A DNA stretch of 64,000 bases from Leptoclinus maculatus (Eukaryota; Chordata; Actinopteri; Perciformes; Stichaeidae), in assembly GCA_032191485.1 (NCBI GenBank), contig JAVDOI010000003.1, forward strand, positions 4,143,194-4,207,193, given 5' to 3'. Under the pieces are notes generated by a model. The model saw only the letters and a list, made by a program, of their open reading frames with translations, did no database searches and was not told the origin of the DNA. Position numbers and translations under genes: made by a program. Below, piece by piece: positions 1-14,387 of the stretch (its first letter is position 1; each line of letters opens with the position of its first letter).

Positions 1-3000
1 AGGTGAGAAGGTCACTTTTCAACTTCTCCAATGTAGAATTTCTAAGTGGTATTATTGTTGTGGCGCTGTTGTAAAGACAACCAGTGTTGATCTGATATAA
101 TAGAACGTAGTAAGCGTGACATTCATTTTAGCATGGCCGCCACAAGAAGAGGTGTTCTTTGTTTAGATTATGAAACGGACATGGAATCATGGAATCATGG
201 ATGTTTGCGTCACGCTGATAGTGTTAGCATTAGCTAGCATTGTTAAGATTATTAAACGGACAATTCATATTTTCGAGCAGCCTGGCTTCCTTGTAGCCCC
301 CGGTTCGTTTTCAGGCTGCAAGCGATAGGTAGCGGTAGCATTAGCTACACTGCTACTGCTAGCTGCCTGGCTACTGTACAAAGAAATAAACTACTACTAC
401 TAAACTCAAAACCTAGATCTTAGTTCTATGACAAAGGAAGGTTCAATTCAATTCAATTCAATTTATTTTTGTATAGTCCAAAATCACAAATTACAAATTT
501 GCCTCAGAGGGCTTTACAATCTGTACACATACGACGTCCTCTGTCCCAGGACCCTCACATCAGAACAGGAAGAACTCCCCCAAAAAAACCTTTAATGGAG
601 AGAAAAGAGGGAGAGACCTGTGGGAGAGCAACAGAGGAGGGATCCCTCTCCCAGGATGAACAGCATAACAGAGTTATTAATAACACATTCAAAGGTTAAA
701 ACTAGTGAAAAAAAAATAATATATATATATATATATATATAGAGCATTTGTTTTTCAGAGAGATCGTCCCTGTGGCGGACAGAATTACATAATGAAAGCG
801 AGGCTTACAAGGAACCAATCTAAACGCAGACGGTTATTTTATATCCATCACATTGCGCAATCAACATTTCACATCAAAATGGTAAAAGCTAAAGATTATC
901 TATTGTCACTATAATGTCACTACAATGTTAAAAGCTGTTCAGTTGTGATTAATTAAAGCTATTTAGATGACAGTTTTCATTCAAATCTACAATAACGGAT
1001 GATGTTTTTGTTGAATTTAATCATTGATCACAGATATAATACCAACACTATCGCCATAACTGTAAAATGCAATCAGATGACATGAGGTCATCTGCTGAAT
1101 ATGATGTGAGAAATTGCTGATTGGTCCGGGCTGGAGCAGATCGTCCTCTATCAGCATTGGCTTATTGGGTCGATGACTCTTGATTGAAAGAGATGACATT
1201 TTCCAGGAGATATTTGCACACCAATTTGTGTTTTATGTCCTTCAGAGCAGCGGCGGCGCTGGTGTGGCAGCGCTGAAGGATCCTCTATCCACGCTTTGCT
1301 CACTTCCATTACCTTCAGCCACACTTGGCACAGACACTTTTTATCGCCCATCAGTCAGACCAGCTGATGGGAGATGCCGAAGCTCGGCAAAAAGGCGTCG
1401 CTTCCAAGAATGATCACTGTGAGTGATTAGCATGATAGATCCCAGAGCGTCATGACATACCCCAGTAATGTGTTTCGGTGGGAAAACATACTGTGAACAC
1501 ATTATGCAGAGGACCAGCCATCCGTGGCCTTCTCTTGGCTTTAGTGGGATTTATAGTTTGGCAAGCGCGTGTGTTTGATGATGCGTCCGTTGCCCTTCAG
1601 GTGTTGGACCTGGTTGTCGGTTTTATCATTTCATCTTCAGCAGCATCAATAAATTAGTTTATTGTGTTAGACAGCACAGGAAGTTCATCTTTTGGTCTCT
1701 GCCCTCTGCCTCCCCCCCCCCCCCTCCATCACACTGTGAATGTGCCCCCTCAGTAGCTGGGCCCTGACATCACTGGATTGTCAATGCAACACTCCTTTTC
1801 GAAGATTGGGGTGGAAATAATTGGATTTTCTCAATCTGTGTTTTAGCCACACACAAAGAGTTGTATCCATGTTCAATGAGGGTCCAGTTAGTTTCTCCAC
1901 TCCAGTTATGTGCTGTTAGTTGGCTGTTATCTGTCGTGGTAACTAGTGTAATACAAGTACGGATTACTGAAATGTACTCATTTCAGTAATTATGCAGCTG
2001 CACCTGTGGGTTATGAGAAACGCGGAGACACACCACGGATCAGTAAGTACAGATGCTCAACACCCCTCAGTGGGTTCACCGCGATGACATTACATTAGCG
2101 CTAATTAAAAGCACCTTATTAAAATGGTGGTCTCTCCCAGGTCTACCAGCCGCCTTTAGAATGTACATAGAAGCAGTGCATGCAAGGTTACAGATTAGGA
2201 ATCCAGAACTACAGTATGTTTTCTTGCATTTGAGAAAAAGGCCATGTAGTGGAATAATTGTGATTGTTGTGTGGATTTCCCTCAGAACTACTGCAATTTT
2301 AAGATATGTTAGGTTCTCTTCCTAAAAGGAAGTTGCTGCGTACACACAACACATCTAAGGGCCGTACAAACAGAGGGACAGTGTTGTGCAGAAAGCAATC
2401 GAACACACTGCAGTCACTCGTGTGTGCTATTTGATCCATCAAATCTGCACATTAACTCTGTTTCAAAACTCCCAAGCGGTGGTGACTTAGGCGATGATAT
2501 TTATTTGAGGATTACAGGGCGAGGGAATGAGCTATTGATTTTCTAGGTGGCAGATTTTAGGTAAGCAATGCTGAGGGTTTTTTGGGGGGTTTTTTTCAAG
2601 CTTTGAGGACAAAGTTACTAAATTGTGTTCCAGTAGAGACAGCACTTTAATGATATGTATCACCCAGAGGACCACAGGTGCAGTTTCAACTCGTGCACAA
2701 ATAACATTGATGTCAAGCTGAGTTATAGCAGGTTTTCTCTGACCAAATGATACAGCGCCAGCAGGTTGCTTTCCAAACCTTTCAGCTGTTGAGGGAGCCC
2801 CCTGCCATATTGTCATAAACGGTGAGCCTTCAGCCTGAGCTGACAGGGGAACCGGGACAGAGATGAGGGAGTGTTTTTGCAGTAAAATGATTACAGAGAT
2901 AAAGATGAAAGGTCCTGCTTCTGTCCCCTGACACCGCCAGATGATGGAGGAGAAGGCGGGGCATGATTTGTTCTCACCAAGGAAGCAAATTACACTATGT

Positions 3001-5253
3001 GGGCAACTCGTCGGCTCGTCGCAATTAGGAAAACTTGTACTCGTAGTCGGATTTCTGCTTCGGTATTCCCCTCATGCCACTCCGTTCCGAGGCTTGGAAA
3101 CACCACCTGGTCGACGGTGGGTTGTCCAGGAGTAGTTGTGGCTTACAAGAGCAAAGCAAGTAAAAGAAAGCACTCTCACGGAACCTTTAAATCATCCTTT
3201 GCTGCCTGTTTACCATCCATGGTAGAGAATATCGGTGAGCTACAGAGCCAACAAACTCTATGCTCTATAAGACAGGCCAGTGTACAACTAGAAACCTGCT
3301 TTTGTTTCCTCCACTTGCCATATGAAATGCAAATAGCCCCTGAAAGCATGTAATCTTCCTCTCAAAAGTCAGTTCCATATGCAGAACAGAAATGGAGGAT
3401 TATACGCACATAGAGTGTCATTTACAATGCATTGTTTGCATGCCTCAAGTATCTACACTGTGCACATTGAGAGTGTTCAATGAAAAGGCTATAAGGATGG
3501 ATGGCTCCCGTTTGTGTTGATAGACTGAAGCATTGAGGCAGCGTGGCTGATGCTTATTGTTCCAAAGTCGACTAGGCTGTGTAGCCTCTTTGGGTGGCTT
3601 ATTCAGCTCTGATTTAAAAAAAAAGTTATAAATCAGAGACAGGACTAGCAGAATAGCAGCATGGTCAAGATCTGAGCCAATGCCCTTGTTTAGTGTCATA
3701 GCGTTGAACGCTGGCTGCACTATCAGCGCAGTGAACCGCACTGAACCTTATCTGACTTCTCTGAAATAATCTCACATCTTCTGCTTGGCTCAACAAGGGT
3801 CATCGAGCAACAGAGCCACAGAGGGGCTGTTTCTACAGAACATAACATCAAAGAAACGAGACGCTGGACAGAACTCGACAAAACGTGGCCTTTCTTTGGA
3901 AACAAATTCAGAGTCACAGACGCGTTTATAGCAGCTCGGCTGAACACGTCTGGCTTCTCAAAATAAGAGAGTTTGTCAAGTGGGAATGTGAAGGAAACGG
4001 TGCCCGCTCTGCAATATCTCTCGTGGGGGCTAGAACAGCTTACACATTATTCACAGTATGTAAATTGATGCACACAATGCAGAACCAAGTTAAGTTTTAT
4101 TTTCACACTTTTTTGACCTTTTGTCTTTTGGGAAAGTGTTCATGTTTTGTACATCGTAAAGATGAAATTATACTACCCACATGGTACCCACAATGTACCT
4201 TTCCGTCACCAGATGTTGTACCGATCTCTGTCTGAATGTCTGCGTACCGACGAGTCCACGAGGTAGTATAAACAGAGCTATGCATCTGTGATGTCCGAAG
4301 CTTTCCATGTACTTGGACGTATAACCTAGGCTTAATACAGATATGTTTGAAATGTTCCTCAGTTTTTAATTTAAAAGAATAATTTAGAAGAAACATCTCA
4401 TCATTAATTATTTTTCTTTTTTTTTGTACCGAACTCGCACCGAACCGTGACTCCGAAATCAGAATACAAACCGTGACTTCTGTGTACCAATAAAGAAAAT
4501 AGCTATTTTGTTTTAGGGGTTTTGTATTTTGTCCTCTCGGGTGTTTGCTGTTGTTGGACATTGATTTTTGTCATTTCAGCATTTCCTGTTTTGGAGAACA
4601 ATTTTGTTATGTTCAGCTGACGGCGATGCATCGATTGTTCCTGCAGCCTGTGCAGTCCTTGGTCAGATGCGGCAGCAGATTTCTTTAACACCGTCTGGGC
4701 CAATCTCTTAGACCACTGATCGCTGTGCATGGGCCTACTCAAAGAAAAATGTTCATCCGTGCAGTGATATACCCAAGCATCCATGGGAACTCCTGCTTCT
4801 CCACGTCAACATCCAACCTTTATATCTCCTACTTTAACATCTTCAGAGAAAAAAAGTGTCTATCTCCAACCGCTATATCCAATCAGCCAGCCGTTTGCCT
4901 GGAACACTTAATTCTGGGAGAGAATTTGAGGTTGAGGAGGGGGAGATCAAAGTACCAGGGAGCTTATGATCTCGGTCCTGGGTAATGCGGCGAGGCTGTA
5001 GGCTTGATAACCACCCGACTGAATGTGCTTACCCATCTACTGTATGAGCGGACAGAGAGATGGAGGAGTGCTGGATTTTATGCATTCCACTCAAATGAGA
5101 AAAAGAATGACCCCTGCTGGTGGTTCCACATTCTCTGTGCCGGTGACGGGGGCTGCAGCCGCTGTTCGTCAGCGTTAACAGGATTCCATCGCTGCACATG
5201 AAGGCGATGTAGCACTGCCCTTTTTCAGTAATTGAATTATGTTTCTTTTTCAG
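1..5253 (+). other. alk intron preceding exon 11, with dispersed repeat
   Basis: No exon is recognisable here. The first bases read AG followed by GTGAGAAGG, a good splice donor, so positions 1-2 could be the last two bases of exon 10. This cannot be verified from two bases. The stretch also holds a teleost dispersed repeat (436-705), a short (TA)n at 720-740 and a C homopolymer near 1712-1724. The remaining open frames are short and not protein-like. Confidence 0.5.
436..705. repeat. teleost dispersed repeat headed by (TTCAA)n
   Basis: The segment begins with four TTCAA units and an ATTTATTTTTGTATAG run. It continues with the phrase CAAATTTGCCTCAGAGGG and a GATCCCTCTCCCAGGATGAAC motif. From memory this layout is that of a high-copy, non-autonomous dispersed repeat common in percomorph genomes. 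The open frame across it (469-699) is a product of the repeat, not a gene. I cannot assign a class. Confidence 0.6.
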
Positions 5254-5364
5254 CCAACGGTGAGTTTCCACCTGTGGTCGCCAGCTCAACCAGGCTGCCC
5301 TTCAGGCCGACCAACAGCTCTACCATTGGAAACCCTTTGATGACCTTCCCCCCCACAGATTACT
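5254..5364 (+). CDS. alk: alk exon 11 (linker into TNF-like/glycine-rich region)
   Basis: Acceptor TTTCTTTTTCAG and donor ACT|GTAAGT bound 111 nt that need one base from the previous exon and leave one base for the next. The 37 codons include an NSS glycosylation sequon and end FPPTDY. Joined to exon 12 this gives FPPTDYYKKWIFHTC, matching the segment before the HWLFTTCGASGP-like start of the human glycine-rich region. Sequence identity is low, as expected for this linker, so the call rests on splice sites, phase and order. Confidence 0.7.
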
Positions 5365-7414
5365 GTAAGTGTGAGCTTGATTACTACGGTTCATCCTCCA
5401 CCCTCAAGGAGAACACTCTCCCCACTGACATTGTCTGTTTCTCCTGCTGTCTCTCTCTCTCGTCTTTTTGACACTCTCCTTCGCTCACACACACACACAC
5501 ACACACACAACATTAATGATTCACAATTACTCTGCACGCGCTGAGCACGGCACCATACGTGGGCTGCAACAAAGTAAGTGTGCCCCCTACTGGTCTGCAC
5601 CACGTCCACCATCTGAGTGAGTGCTGCAGAGATCTCCTTTGGCATTAAATGGAGCAGGACGAGCAGTTTTGAAGTCTAAAATCCTCCAATTTGTCTCCAG
5701 AGAATGTCAATGGAGCCACTTACAAAGACTTGACATTTCCCACCTCGCAGTCTCTCTCTTCCCACCTTCAAAAGGGTAAAGACAAGCAGAGATTCAATTT
5801 CTATATTTATAGTCATAAGTTAGAGTTACTCTCGTTTCAAATATGTTCTGAGACACATTTCCTCAGCTAGTAGCTTTGAAGTGCTCGAGGTACATAGTGT
5901 GACTGGACTTGGAGATATCAGCCACTACCACTTCAGTGTTACACTGTACATAGCACCCATTCGTACGTTGAATGAATGTGAATTTTTCTCATTTTCAGGG
6001 ACTTTGAGGACTTGTTTTCCATTCCAAACAGATGGTTTGACAGTGTCCCCACACTCCACCATTGTAATAGCATTCGTCTATATCTTGTTTTCTCTCCCAG
6101 GCGGCATAAAAGGCTTTTATGACATTCATACGCTGTTAAAGCCCAACAACTCGATTTTGTAGGGTGCCGAAGCTTGCCTTCTACTCGAAACTGGTTAGAG
6201 GAATCGCACTCGCACTTCGGCCCTGAAAGAACCACTGCCATGAGCAGTTTACCATGAGTACAGGTACAGGAGAAAAAAAGATACTGCTCTGTTGTCTATT
6301 TTTGTTATCCAAAGAACTTAATGCTGAGACGCATTTCTACAACAGTGAAGACAATTTACTTGCAGTCTTTTCCTTATAGATACATAAAGGTCCAAAGCGT
6401 AACTCCACTGACTTTATCAGTTGTATAAAGTCTTTTGTGGCTCCAAAAGCAGCTGCGTGAGACTGACAAGATGTCCTCAAGTGATGTCACTTGAGTCAGA
6501 GTCGGGTGGACCTCCCCAGCCTGCTCCTCATGTCTAATTGAGGCTTACTGCTACTATTAGCCGCCACTAGCAAAAGAGTTGCATTGTAGGTAATGTGGGT
6601 GCCAGGGTTGACAAGGAAGAAGAATGTGTGGAAAATCAGTGTAGTGCTCCTTGAAGCCTGAACAGCCGACTGATTAAACAGGCAGCACTCCTTCTGCTGA
6701 ACAGCCACTGATGACGTTTCCTGACACAGAGTAGGGCCGATGGTCCGCCACGACAACGATGCTCAACGGCAGACCAATGCGGACCAATAGTGTGCCCGGG
6801 CCCTAACATGTTTGTGCAGCGACTCACCTCGCCTGATTGAATGTCTGTGATGTGGGCCACTCTTTGGTCTCGGTCACAACGGCCTGTTTATCTCTCGAAG
6901 GGCCCAAAGCAGGAACAGTAAAAGATCAGACGTTAACGTTCGGCCAGCTGACGTGATTTGATAACGTTACAGGATTATGCATTGAAGCGGAGCCACGGGC
7001 GTGACTCCGTCAGCAAACAATGGCTTCTCAGTCTATCAAGAAAAGCTTTTATGCTGAGCCGGGGGTATGGCAATTCTGGAAACATTTCATATGCACTACT
7101 ATATAAAAGGTATTTCATATAGTGGGGGAGTTTGCTACCAGGATCTAGCTGCAAAGGGCAGCAGCAAAAAGGCTATTTGAATGTGCTTACACAGATAATA
7201 CTCGGTATGGTTACAATAAAGCCTGCAGAGAGATGGGACTGTGAGATCACACTGCTCTCGCCCCTGTGATTATCATAGATATTAACTCCGGGCGGGGGGG
7301 GGGGTTGGTGTTGAACGTGCAGTTATACATTGGCCATTTCAAAGACAGCCGTGAGCGTTTAACATTCGCCGCCCGTCTCACTTCACCCATTCCGGAGCTG
7401 CTTTGACATCTGAT

Positions 7415-7436
7415 GGGGGGGGGGGGGGGGGGGGGG
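7415..7436 (+). repeat. 22-base G homopolymer
   Basis: An uninterrupted G run on the sense strand of alk intron 11. Such a run could fold into G-quadruplexes in the pre-mRNA. Its exact length in an assembly is unreliable. Confidence 0.85.
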
Positions 7437-7966
7437 TTTGGCTTAGCAGACCTGTCACTCCAACAAGGCTCTTCTTCTTCCCCCAACACGCTCAATGATC
7501 TACATCACCAAAACGTCACCGACTCTCGTCTCCTCTCACTCCCCCTTAATCTGTCCTTCTGGGCCTCTTCTGCACTTTTTGTTTCTCCAGTTGTTTCCCA
7601 TCTTCTCCATTTAAAAGCTGCCGCTGACTGTCTGTTAGTTCACCTCACTGCCCTCCCACCTCTTACTGTCTTCTTTTTTTTCTCCTCCTTCACCCTGACT
7701 TCACCTTCATTTCGTTTAATATTATTTTCCCCTCATCTCCATTGATTCCCCGCTATTCTGGCAGCTTTCATTTCTCACCAATGCCCTACTGTGTGGCACC
7801 CGCCTCTCACTGCTGACTCATCATTTGCTCTCAGGAAGAGGGGAGAGTGAAAATAGTCAACCGAGATGAGCTTGCTTCCCTTTATATTTTGTGATTACCT
7901 CACCTGATGGGAAAGGAATGCGTCGCTAACCTCAAAATGAGCTCCAGGCTCATTTTTCTCCGGCCA

Positions 7967-7970
<4 letters not shown>

Positions 7971-8023
<53 letters not shown>
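7971..8023 (+). repeat. (GT)n microsatellite
   Basis: About 26 perfect GT repeats, followed by a degenerate GGGTG-rich tail. Confidence 0.95.
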
Positions 8024-8025
<2 letters not shown>

Positions 8026-11000
8026 GGTGGGTGTGGCTGTGCGCGTATGTCTGTGGGTGTGCGATTCACAAAGATTAGTGTTTTCACGTTCTTATGAGAC
8101 GAGACAAGAACTTTACACAATACGCTGTCAGGATGCAACAAAGCATCGTCATATTTACACCTCATCTGCAAAACGCGTAGCAGGATGTACGAGCATTAGC
8201 GTCTTTGAACAGACAGCACATTTTCATATCAAGGTGTTCCACTTCCGCTCACACAACAACGGGCGACAACAACAACAACAAAAAACAAGAGTTCTGTGGA
8301 GTAGATGAAAACTGGCGTGGAATCAAAGACAGAAGGGATGGGGATTGAAGCAATCCAATTGGCTCTTGAAAGTAACCGACAGCAGATGTTGCTCCGTGCA
8401 CACTCCGTGCACACTCCATGCAGAAGAAGTAGTTTTGGCCCTTACGTGCTCGCTAATTAGCGGCAGAGTGGAGATGTGTGTCTGTGCTCCGTTCCGTACG
8501 CGTTCGTAAACACCGGCCTGTGGCAGTCAGTGAGCTCGTTGTTGTTACTTTGGGTTTTGGAGGGGGAACATTCGTCACTAAGACAGATATGAGACTGATA
8601 ACGAGCAGTGCCACGCAAAACAGGCTTTTGTAATTAATTGGACTCGGGTGCCTCATAAGCTATGTATTTAGCATTCAGATCCACCCGCGGCACGCCAGCC
8701 TTGATCCGTCTGTCTAATGGCCGGACCAAGGAGGGCAGCTGTCACTGGATAAGGAGGATACATGCTAAGAGAGGAAAGCGGCGCAGAATGAGAAGTCAAC
8801 GGTTTTCTCTCTTTCTTTTTGTAGAGGTATAATGCATCCAGAAGACATGTAACATCATGCAAACACGAACTCTCATGTGTATTATGGTGCTTTCGTGGCA
8901 GTAATTTAAGCATACTAGAATTCAAAACAACAAGCACATAGATGTAGAAAGAGAGTTTGTTATCTTTTATTGTTGAGCATTGAGACTAAATCAGGGTCTG
9001 ATTATCAGATCGAATGTCCTTTTCATATCCTGTTTGTGTGGCGGGGTTATTTTGCCCCAACTGATCGGCAGTGACTGACATTTCAATCAGGAGAGACAAG
9101 CGAACGAAGAAATGATAATTGTTTGTTGTAAACAGATGATGTGTGATGATAAAGTCTCGACAGAGACTCTTTTGGCCCTCAGACTCCTCGGGGAGATTTG
9201 TAACCGCAGGCCGCCTGCGGTGGTTGATGATTCTGCTGAGACTGGTTGGCTGATGAGGAGAATGGATCTGCTGAGACTGGTCGGTGATGGGGAGGTGGAG
9301 GGGCGCGTGTAGCAGCATGAACGTACTGAAGGCAGAGAGAGAATCTTATTTTAAGGAGACCGAAGCGAGACGATAAGCTAACAATGTAGGTGTATCGCGG
9401 TGCGATTGGATGGATGTGAACAGCTGATCACACGATTGACAGCAAGGAGATCATGAGGGATCATGAGTGAGAGGATGGCATGAAGCAAGTTTAATTTTTG
9501 CTAGAACCTAATTTGCCATGTTGAAGAGTTATTTAGATTATGATGAACCAACATTTTGCTTAAAGGAATGATGCCAAACGTTCTTTTCACTGGTGTACCT
9601 GCAGGAAGATGACGTCCTCAAGCTCAGCTAGGCGTTCACATCAAAAACAGTTTTCACAAACAGGGCAGCATAGGTGGGGGGGCATGTTGCTGCAGGCACC
9701 AGTGAGATCATGAAATACGATCCAGAGAGTCCAGCTGAAGCAACAGAGTCGAACCCTGAGTTCAGACACCAAGACACCTTACAGCAGTTTATAATACTCT
9801 GGGGACAGGATTTTACAACTCCCGGAAGTTATTATAGCGGCCGATGGATTTCCGATATTTTCGTTGCAGTAAAAGTTCAGCCTGGTTCAGCTGTGCTTGA
9901 TGGACGACTCTGTGTTGTTTTGCCTGAGCCCCATGCGTTGGCAGCCCTGCTGTGTTGACCGACCGGCTCCGTTAAATGAATGGAAGGACTACTGTAGGTC
10001 TGAAAGTAGCCTTTAATGCAGCCTAACTGGGGGAAGAACTGATCTGGCTTAACCAATCATGGCTGAAGTAGAAATAAACAAAACATAAAAGAATGTCTGC
10101 CTCAGAACTGCAATCAAACAGCAACAGTTTGACGCAACACGCCTTCTCGTACCGAGATGATCATTTTTCACGAAACTGAAAGTCTCATTCTGGCAATTTA
10201 AAAACAATTCCGAGGCCTAACATGGGTGATGAAACGCTTGTTTACTTGTTAGTGATCGGCCCAAGGACTGCCTTTGTCATTCCTAAAGAATGACATGTTT
10301 ACTGTTGCCTTGTGTTAATAATGTTCTGAGGAGATAAAGACTGCTGGAACATTGCTGTCACTATTGTAATCAAGAGACGTTTTTCTTTTTCTACACTGTG
10401 AGTCTCTCCGTTTCTGTCTCTCAATTTCTCACCGATGACAGTGCACAGCGTCGCCCCTTTTTTAATGGAGGCCAGTGTTTGTTATGGTGATGGTGCACCA
10501 CCGCCGGCAAAGTTCACAGTAACGGAGATTCATATAATAGTCGGACACAGTCAGAGTCTCCCCAGGGATGTTTGTGAGTGTATGCGTGTGTGTGTGTGTG
10601 TGTGTGTGTGCATTCATGTGTGTGTGTGTTGCAGGTCAGAGGGGCTGGCTAGTGTGCAAATCACTTATTAGAGAAGACTATCATCTGTGGGAGCGCATCT
10701 TGTTTTTGTTTGTTCTGCCAAGTGCCTATCACAGAACGGCTCATTACGCCAGTTGGGTGGTGTGTTTGTGCACGTGGGATTGTGCGGTGGTGTGTGTGTG
10801 TGTGTGTGTGTGTCTGGGTGTGTGTGTGTTTGTGTGCATTAGAACTCACACATATTGATGGACCAACAAGATCGATCAGCTGGGTTGAAGTGTGAAACCA
10901 ACCGCACCCTGGGGAGCCGGAGAGAGAGGAATCGAAAAAAGGAAGACTTAATGCTATCTTCGACACCGGCGGCGCTGTTGTCAAAAAGTCAAGCTCACTT

Positions 11001-12296
11001 TACATAACAGGATCTTATTCATGTCAGGAAGCCAAGAACTCACTTCTACAAATAAGAAGAAACTAAATGAATATACAACATCCAGACTTTAATCAGACAT
11101 TCACTCCTTTCTCTTCAGCATGTCCCACCTTGACTGATTACCATCTCAGAGTATCCATTAGAGTAAGATTCACATCTAAAGCATCATTTGGCTTTGGGGG
11201 CTTTTCTGCTCCAGTGATGGATTTATTCCCAACAGACTTAACTCTTTTTACCTCGTTAGGTATTGAAAATACTGACGTGAGCGATCAATTTACTATTGCT
11301 GGATGGGAGCCAGGCTCCAGTATACCCCACAATGTGTTTTAGTTTTTTTATACAGGTGGAGTGCATTTGCTAAGACCAGGCTGAACTCCAAATTGTGCTC
11401 GTACCATTGTGGTGTTTTAAAGTGTTTTCGAAAGGCTGCTTAAAATTGCCTCTTGACACAACGGGTTGCAAAAAAACAAGATGGTGACGGGCACAATCCA
11501 AAATGCCAATGGCCAAAACCAATGGGTGACGTTAGACGACTACGTCCAATGGGATTCATTCGGTTTTGATGTGTTGGGAGCGGGAATGTGTTTGGAGACG
11601 GAGGTTTGGACCCAACCAATCGTGAGGACCAGACTGACAAATAGAATGCTCAAAATGCAGCCCGCCCAGGTTTCAACATTATGCTGTGTCATCATATAAC
11701 AGCCACCTGGGATGACTGCTTTTTCTGGGCTTTAAAATGATTACATCCCAAAAACTCATTACTACTTTTCTCGTGAAAGCACAATTTCTCTCTGTAATTC
11801 GACTGTATATAATTAATGAGAAAATGGGGTGTAACAAAATGTTGTTGTTCTAAGGTACACACAAGCCTTAGAGGCCTGTTAATTACACACACACACACAC
11901 TTGCAAAAAATAGCAGCTTCCTGCTGTAATTTTCCTCAGTCAGAGAAAGCGGACTTTGGCGAGAAATCCTTGTAAATACTGGGATCCCAATTCCTGGGCT
12001 TCAACTGTAATAGGCGCTACGCAGCAGGCAGCTTGAACAGGGAAAGGTGTTGCAGTGAGAGCATCATAACTTTAAGTTGCACTCCTGAGACTAATCTCAC
12101 GCCATGTCTTCTCTTTGCTGTGTATCCTGTCTCCATTTAATCAGTTTACTACTGCATCTGTGCTCGCCAAATATAAATAAACAAGGCCGTTCTGTATTGT
12201 ATCTAATCACATTGAGCAGCGACTCAGAGGCATCATGTGAATGACTTTGACTTTGGAGTCAGATTTGCAGCCCTGCTCTTAAATTAATAAGTAGTC

Positions 12297-12298
<2 letters not shown>

Positions 12299-12349
<51 letters not shown>

Positions 12350-12373
12350 GAAAGAGAGAGAGAGAGAGAGAGG
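12299..12373 (+). repeat. (GA)n microsatellite
   Basis: A GA dinucleotide tract of about 75 bp with two small interruptions (TGAGAAAG near 12347). Confidence 0.95.
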
Positions 12374-12886
12374 TGCTTCACGGCCGGGTGTCTTCCCCAC
12401 TGCTCTGTGCTCGCGAGCCTTAAATCAGGATTTCTGCAGCGTTAAGTCCTTCCACGTCCATCTGACAAGACTAATCTTGTGCTAATTACAGTGAAAAGAA
12501 CTCCAATTAGCACCGACGCCTGGGATTACACGGAAAATGAGGAGAAATGTTCGTCACCTGTGATCCTGTCACCGCGTCCCCACGCTGCTGTCGTGAATAT
12601 GATAGCTCATATGAGCAGCGTCCTGTTCGGAGCTGGCCTTCCCAACGTGCCGTGCCTTTCTTCATATCCGGGTTTTCATTGATGTGGAAAAGTGGAGCGG
12701 TGGGGAATGTTGAAGTGGAATGAATGTGGGACAAAACTCTCTGAATTTGTCAGCCTCTCTGTCATCTTTAAGTCTGCTTATGTACATTTGTGACTGAATG
12801 CAGAATACGTGCTTTTACAGCTGTGTGCTCTATGAGGTGCTTCATTTCTTTAACTTTGTCTTTTCTATTTCTATCCTCATGTGCAG

Positions 12887-13052
12887 ACAAAAAATGGATT
12901 TTTCATACCTGCGGGGCTGTGGGCCCTGAAGGCCCGAATCCCAGCCAGTGCGTCAACTCCTACAGGAACAGCAACGTCAACGTGACTGTAGGCACCCGAG
13001 GGCCCTTCAAAGGCATTCAAATGTGGCGGGTCCCCGAAACCGGCACCTACAG
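12887..13052 (+). CDS. alk: alk exon 12 (start of TNF-like/glycine-rich region)
   Basis: Exon of 166 nt between acceptor TCATGTGCAG and donor CAG|GTAGGG. It encodes KKWIFHTCGAVGPEGPNPSQC and then a segment ending in the GPFKGIQMWRVPETGTY motif. The TCGA.GP.GP, N(S)N.V and GP.KGIQ.W.VP.T.TY pattern is the hallmark of the ALK/LTK membrane-proximal ligand-binding domain. It contains an NVT sequon. Incoming phase is one base from exon 11 and outgoing phase is two bases (AG), completed by exon 13 as Arg. Confidence 0.93.
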
Positions 13053-14239
13053 GTAGGGCTGTTGTCCGAGTTTACAGCATCGGAGCTGTCCCGGTCAGAT
13101 TCTTGCAGGAGGGAGCAGAAGCTGAAGTAATGGCAGCTAAATAGCATGATTCACTCCACACCTGATTCCAAAAATCAAAAAAAAACACCCACACCCACAT
13201 CCACGTTGGTGGTCTTTGAGGCTTCCAAATACCTCAACAATCAGCCCTAGCACCTTGACCTCAAACTGTGTACTGCTCTAGGATTAATGCTGTAATATCC
13301 ACTACCTTGTGCAGAGATCAATACGCCTCCTGTGGGCATTCATGACAACGGGAGGCGTTTAACTTGGATTTGACTAGGATGGTTCAAACTGAAAATAAAG
13401 CTCCAAGCCTCCCACATCAACTCAAAAAACCAAACACAGACACCGCTAAGCTCAGCCAAAACTCTTGAGTCTTAAAATACCAAACTAACAACTGCGTGGA
13501 CGGCACTGTTTTAACACATACACAGAGTTCTAGAGAAACACCTTCTGTCTCCGCACACAACTCCAGAATTGTGGTCCTGATGCGGCCCGGTTTAGCTGGC
13601 GGAGCCTGTAAATTAAGCTGACAGACGGTCACAGAGATGAATATGCGCTCTGCATCTCCCAAAAGTCATTAGGCAAAACAGCTGAGGTAGCAACTGAACA
13701 CCGGGCAGCGTGCTGTCTATCTCTCCCCTCTCCCCACCACGCACACGGCCACCGGGGGAAGTGAAATATCGAAGAGCTACCAAAAACCAATCAAGTTTTG
13801 TGTTGTTGTTTTTTTCTTGGCAAGAAAAGTGGAGCATTTGAAATGAGTGTCTTCTGCAGCGACGGTGTGTGTATTTGTATGTCTCTCTGTGTTTGTGTGC
13901 CCGTGCACTTTGTAGTCTGTGCACTGTTTTTGTATGTGTGCCATGCTAAGTCCAATTGTTTTCTATTAAAAAACACCCAGCAGGGTGAAAAGTGTGTTTT
14001 AATGCTTCCAAATTAATGTTGGTTGTTATTTAATTTTGTGCACTCATGAAATAGCAGGTGGACTACATGAGGACTGTTGGATTGGAATATACAATACACA
14101 CATCACCTTTTCCCATTAAACTCGACAAAACCAAACGGAAGCACTGAATGAAAAAAACTGTATTTCCTGTATCATCAGGGTAATTATCCTGCTAATGAGC
14201 TGTTTAATATGCGTGTCATTTGTTCCGGTTACACCCCAG

Positions 14240-14387
14240 GATCACAGCCTACGGTGCAGCTGGGGGTCGAAGCGTGTTGGCCATGAGCAGGTCACATGGT
14301 GTCTACATCACAGGGGACTTCCTGCTCAGGAAGGACGAGCTGCTTTACGTCCTGGTGGGACAGCGAGGAGAGGATGCATGCCCCAAT
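14240..14387 (+). CDS. alk: alk exon 13 (TNF-like/glycine-rich region)
   Basis: Exon of 148 nt after acceptor GGTTACACCCCAG and before donor AAT|GTAAGT. It encodes ITAYGAAGGRSVLAMSRSHG, then a strand-rich segment ending LLYVLVGQRGEDACPN. It matches the human YGAAGG, MRSHGV and LY.LVGQ.GEDACP blocks in order. It ends on a codon boundary. Confidence 0.95.

Larger units (their letters stand above)
5365..12886 (+). other. alk intron 11 (7.5 kb)
   Basis: This is the largest intron in the window. It holds (CA)n at 5486-5509, a 22-G homopolymer at 7415-7436 with a shorter G tract near 7291-7304, (GT)n at 7971-8023, 10575-10628 and 10785-10830, and (GA)n at 12299-12373. I see no further exon: the open frames are short, low-complexity or lack flanking splice sites. 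Confidence 0.6.

Noticed and set aside
4103..5645. Additional alk ectodomain exons before exon 11 (MAM2 or linker)
   Set aside because: Open frames here (4103-4561, 4503-4784, 5004-5201, 5391-5645) show no MAM motifs or consistent splice phases.
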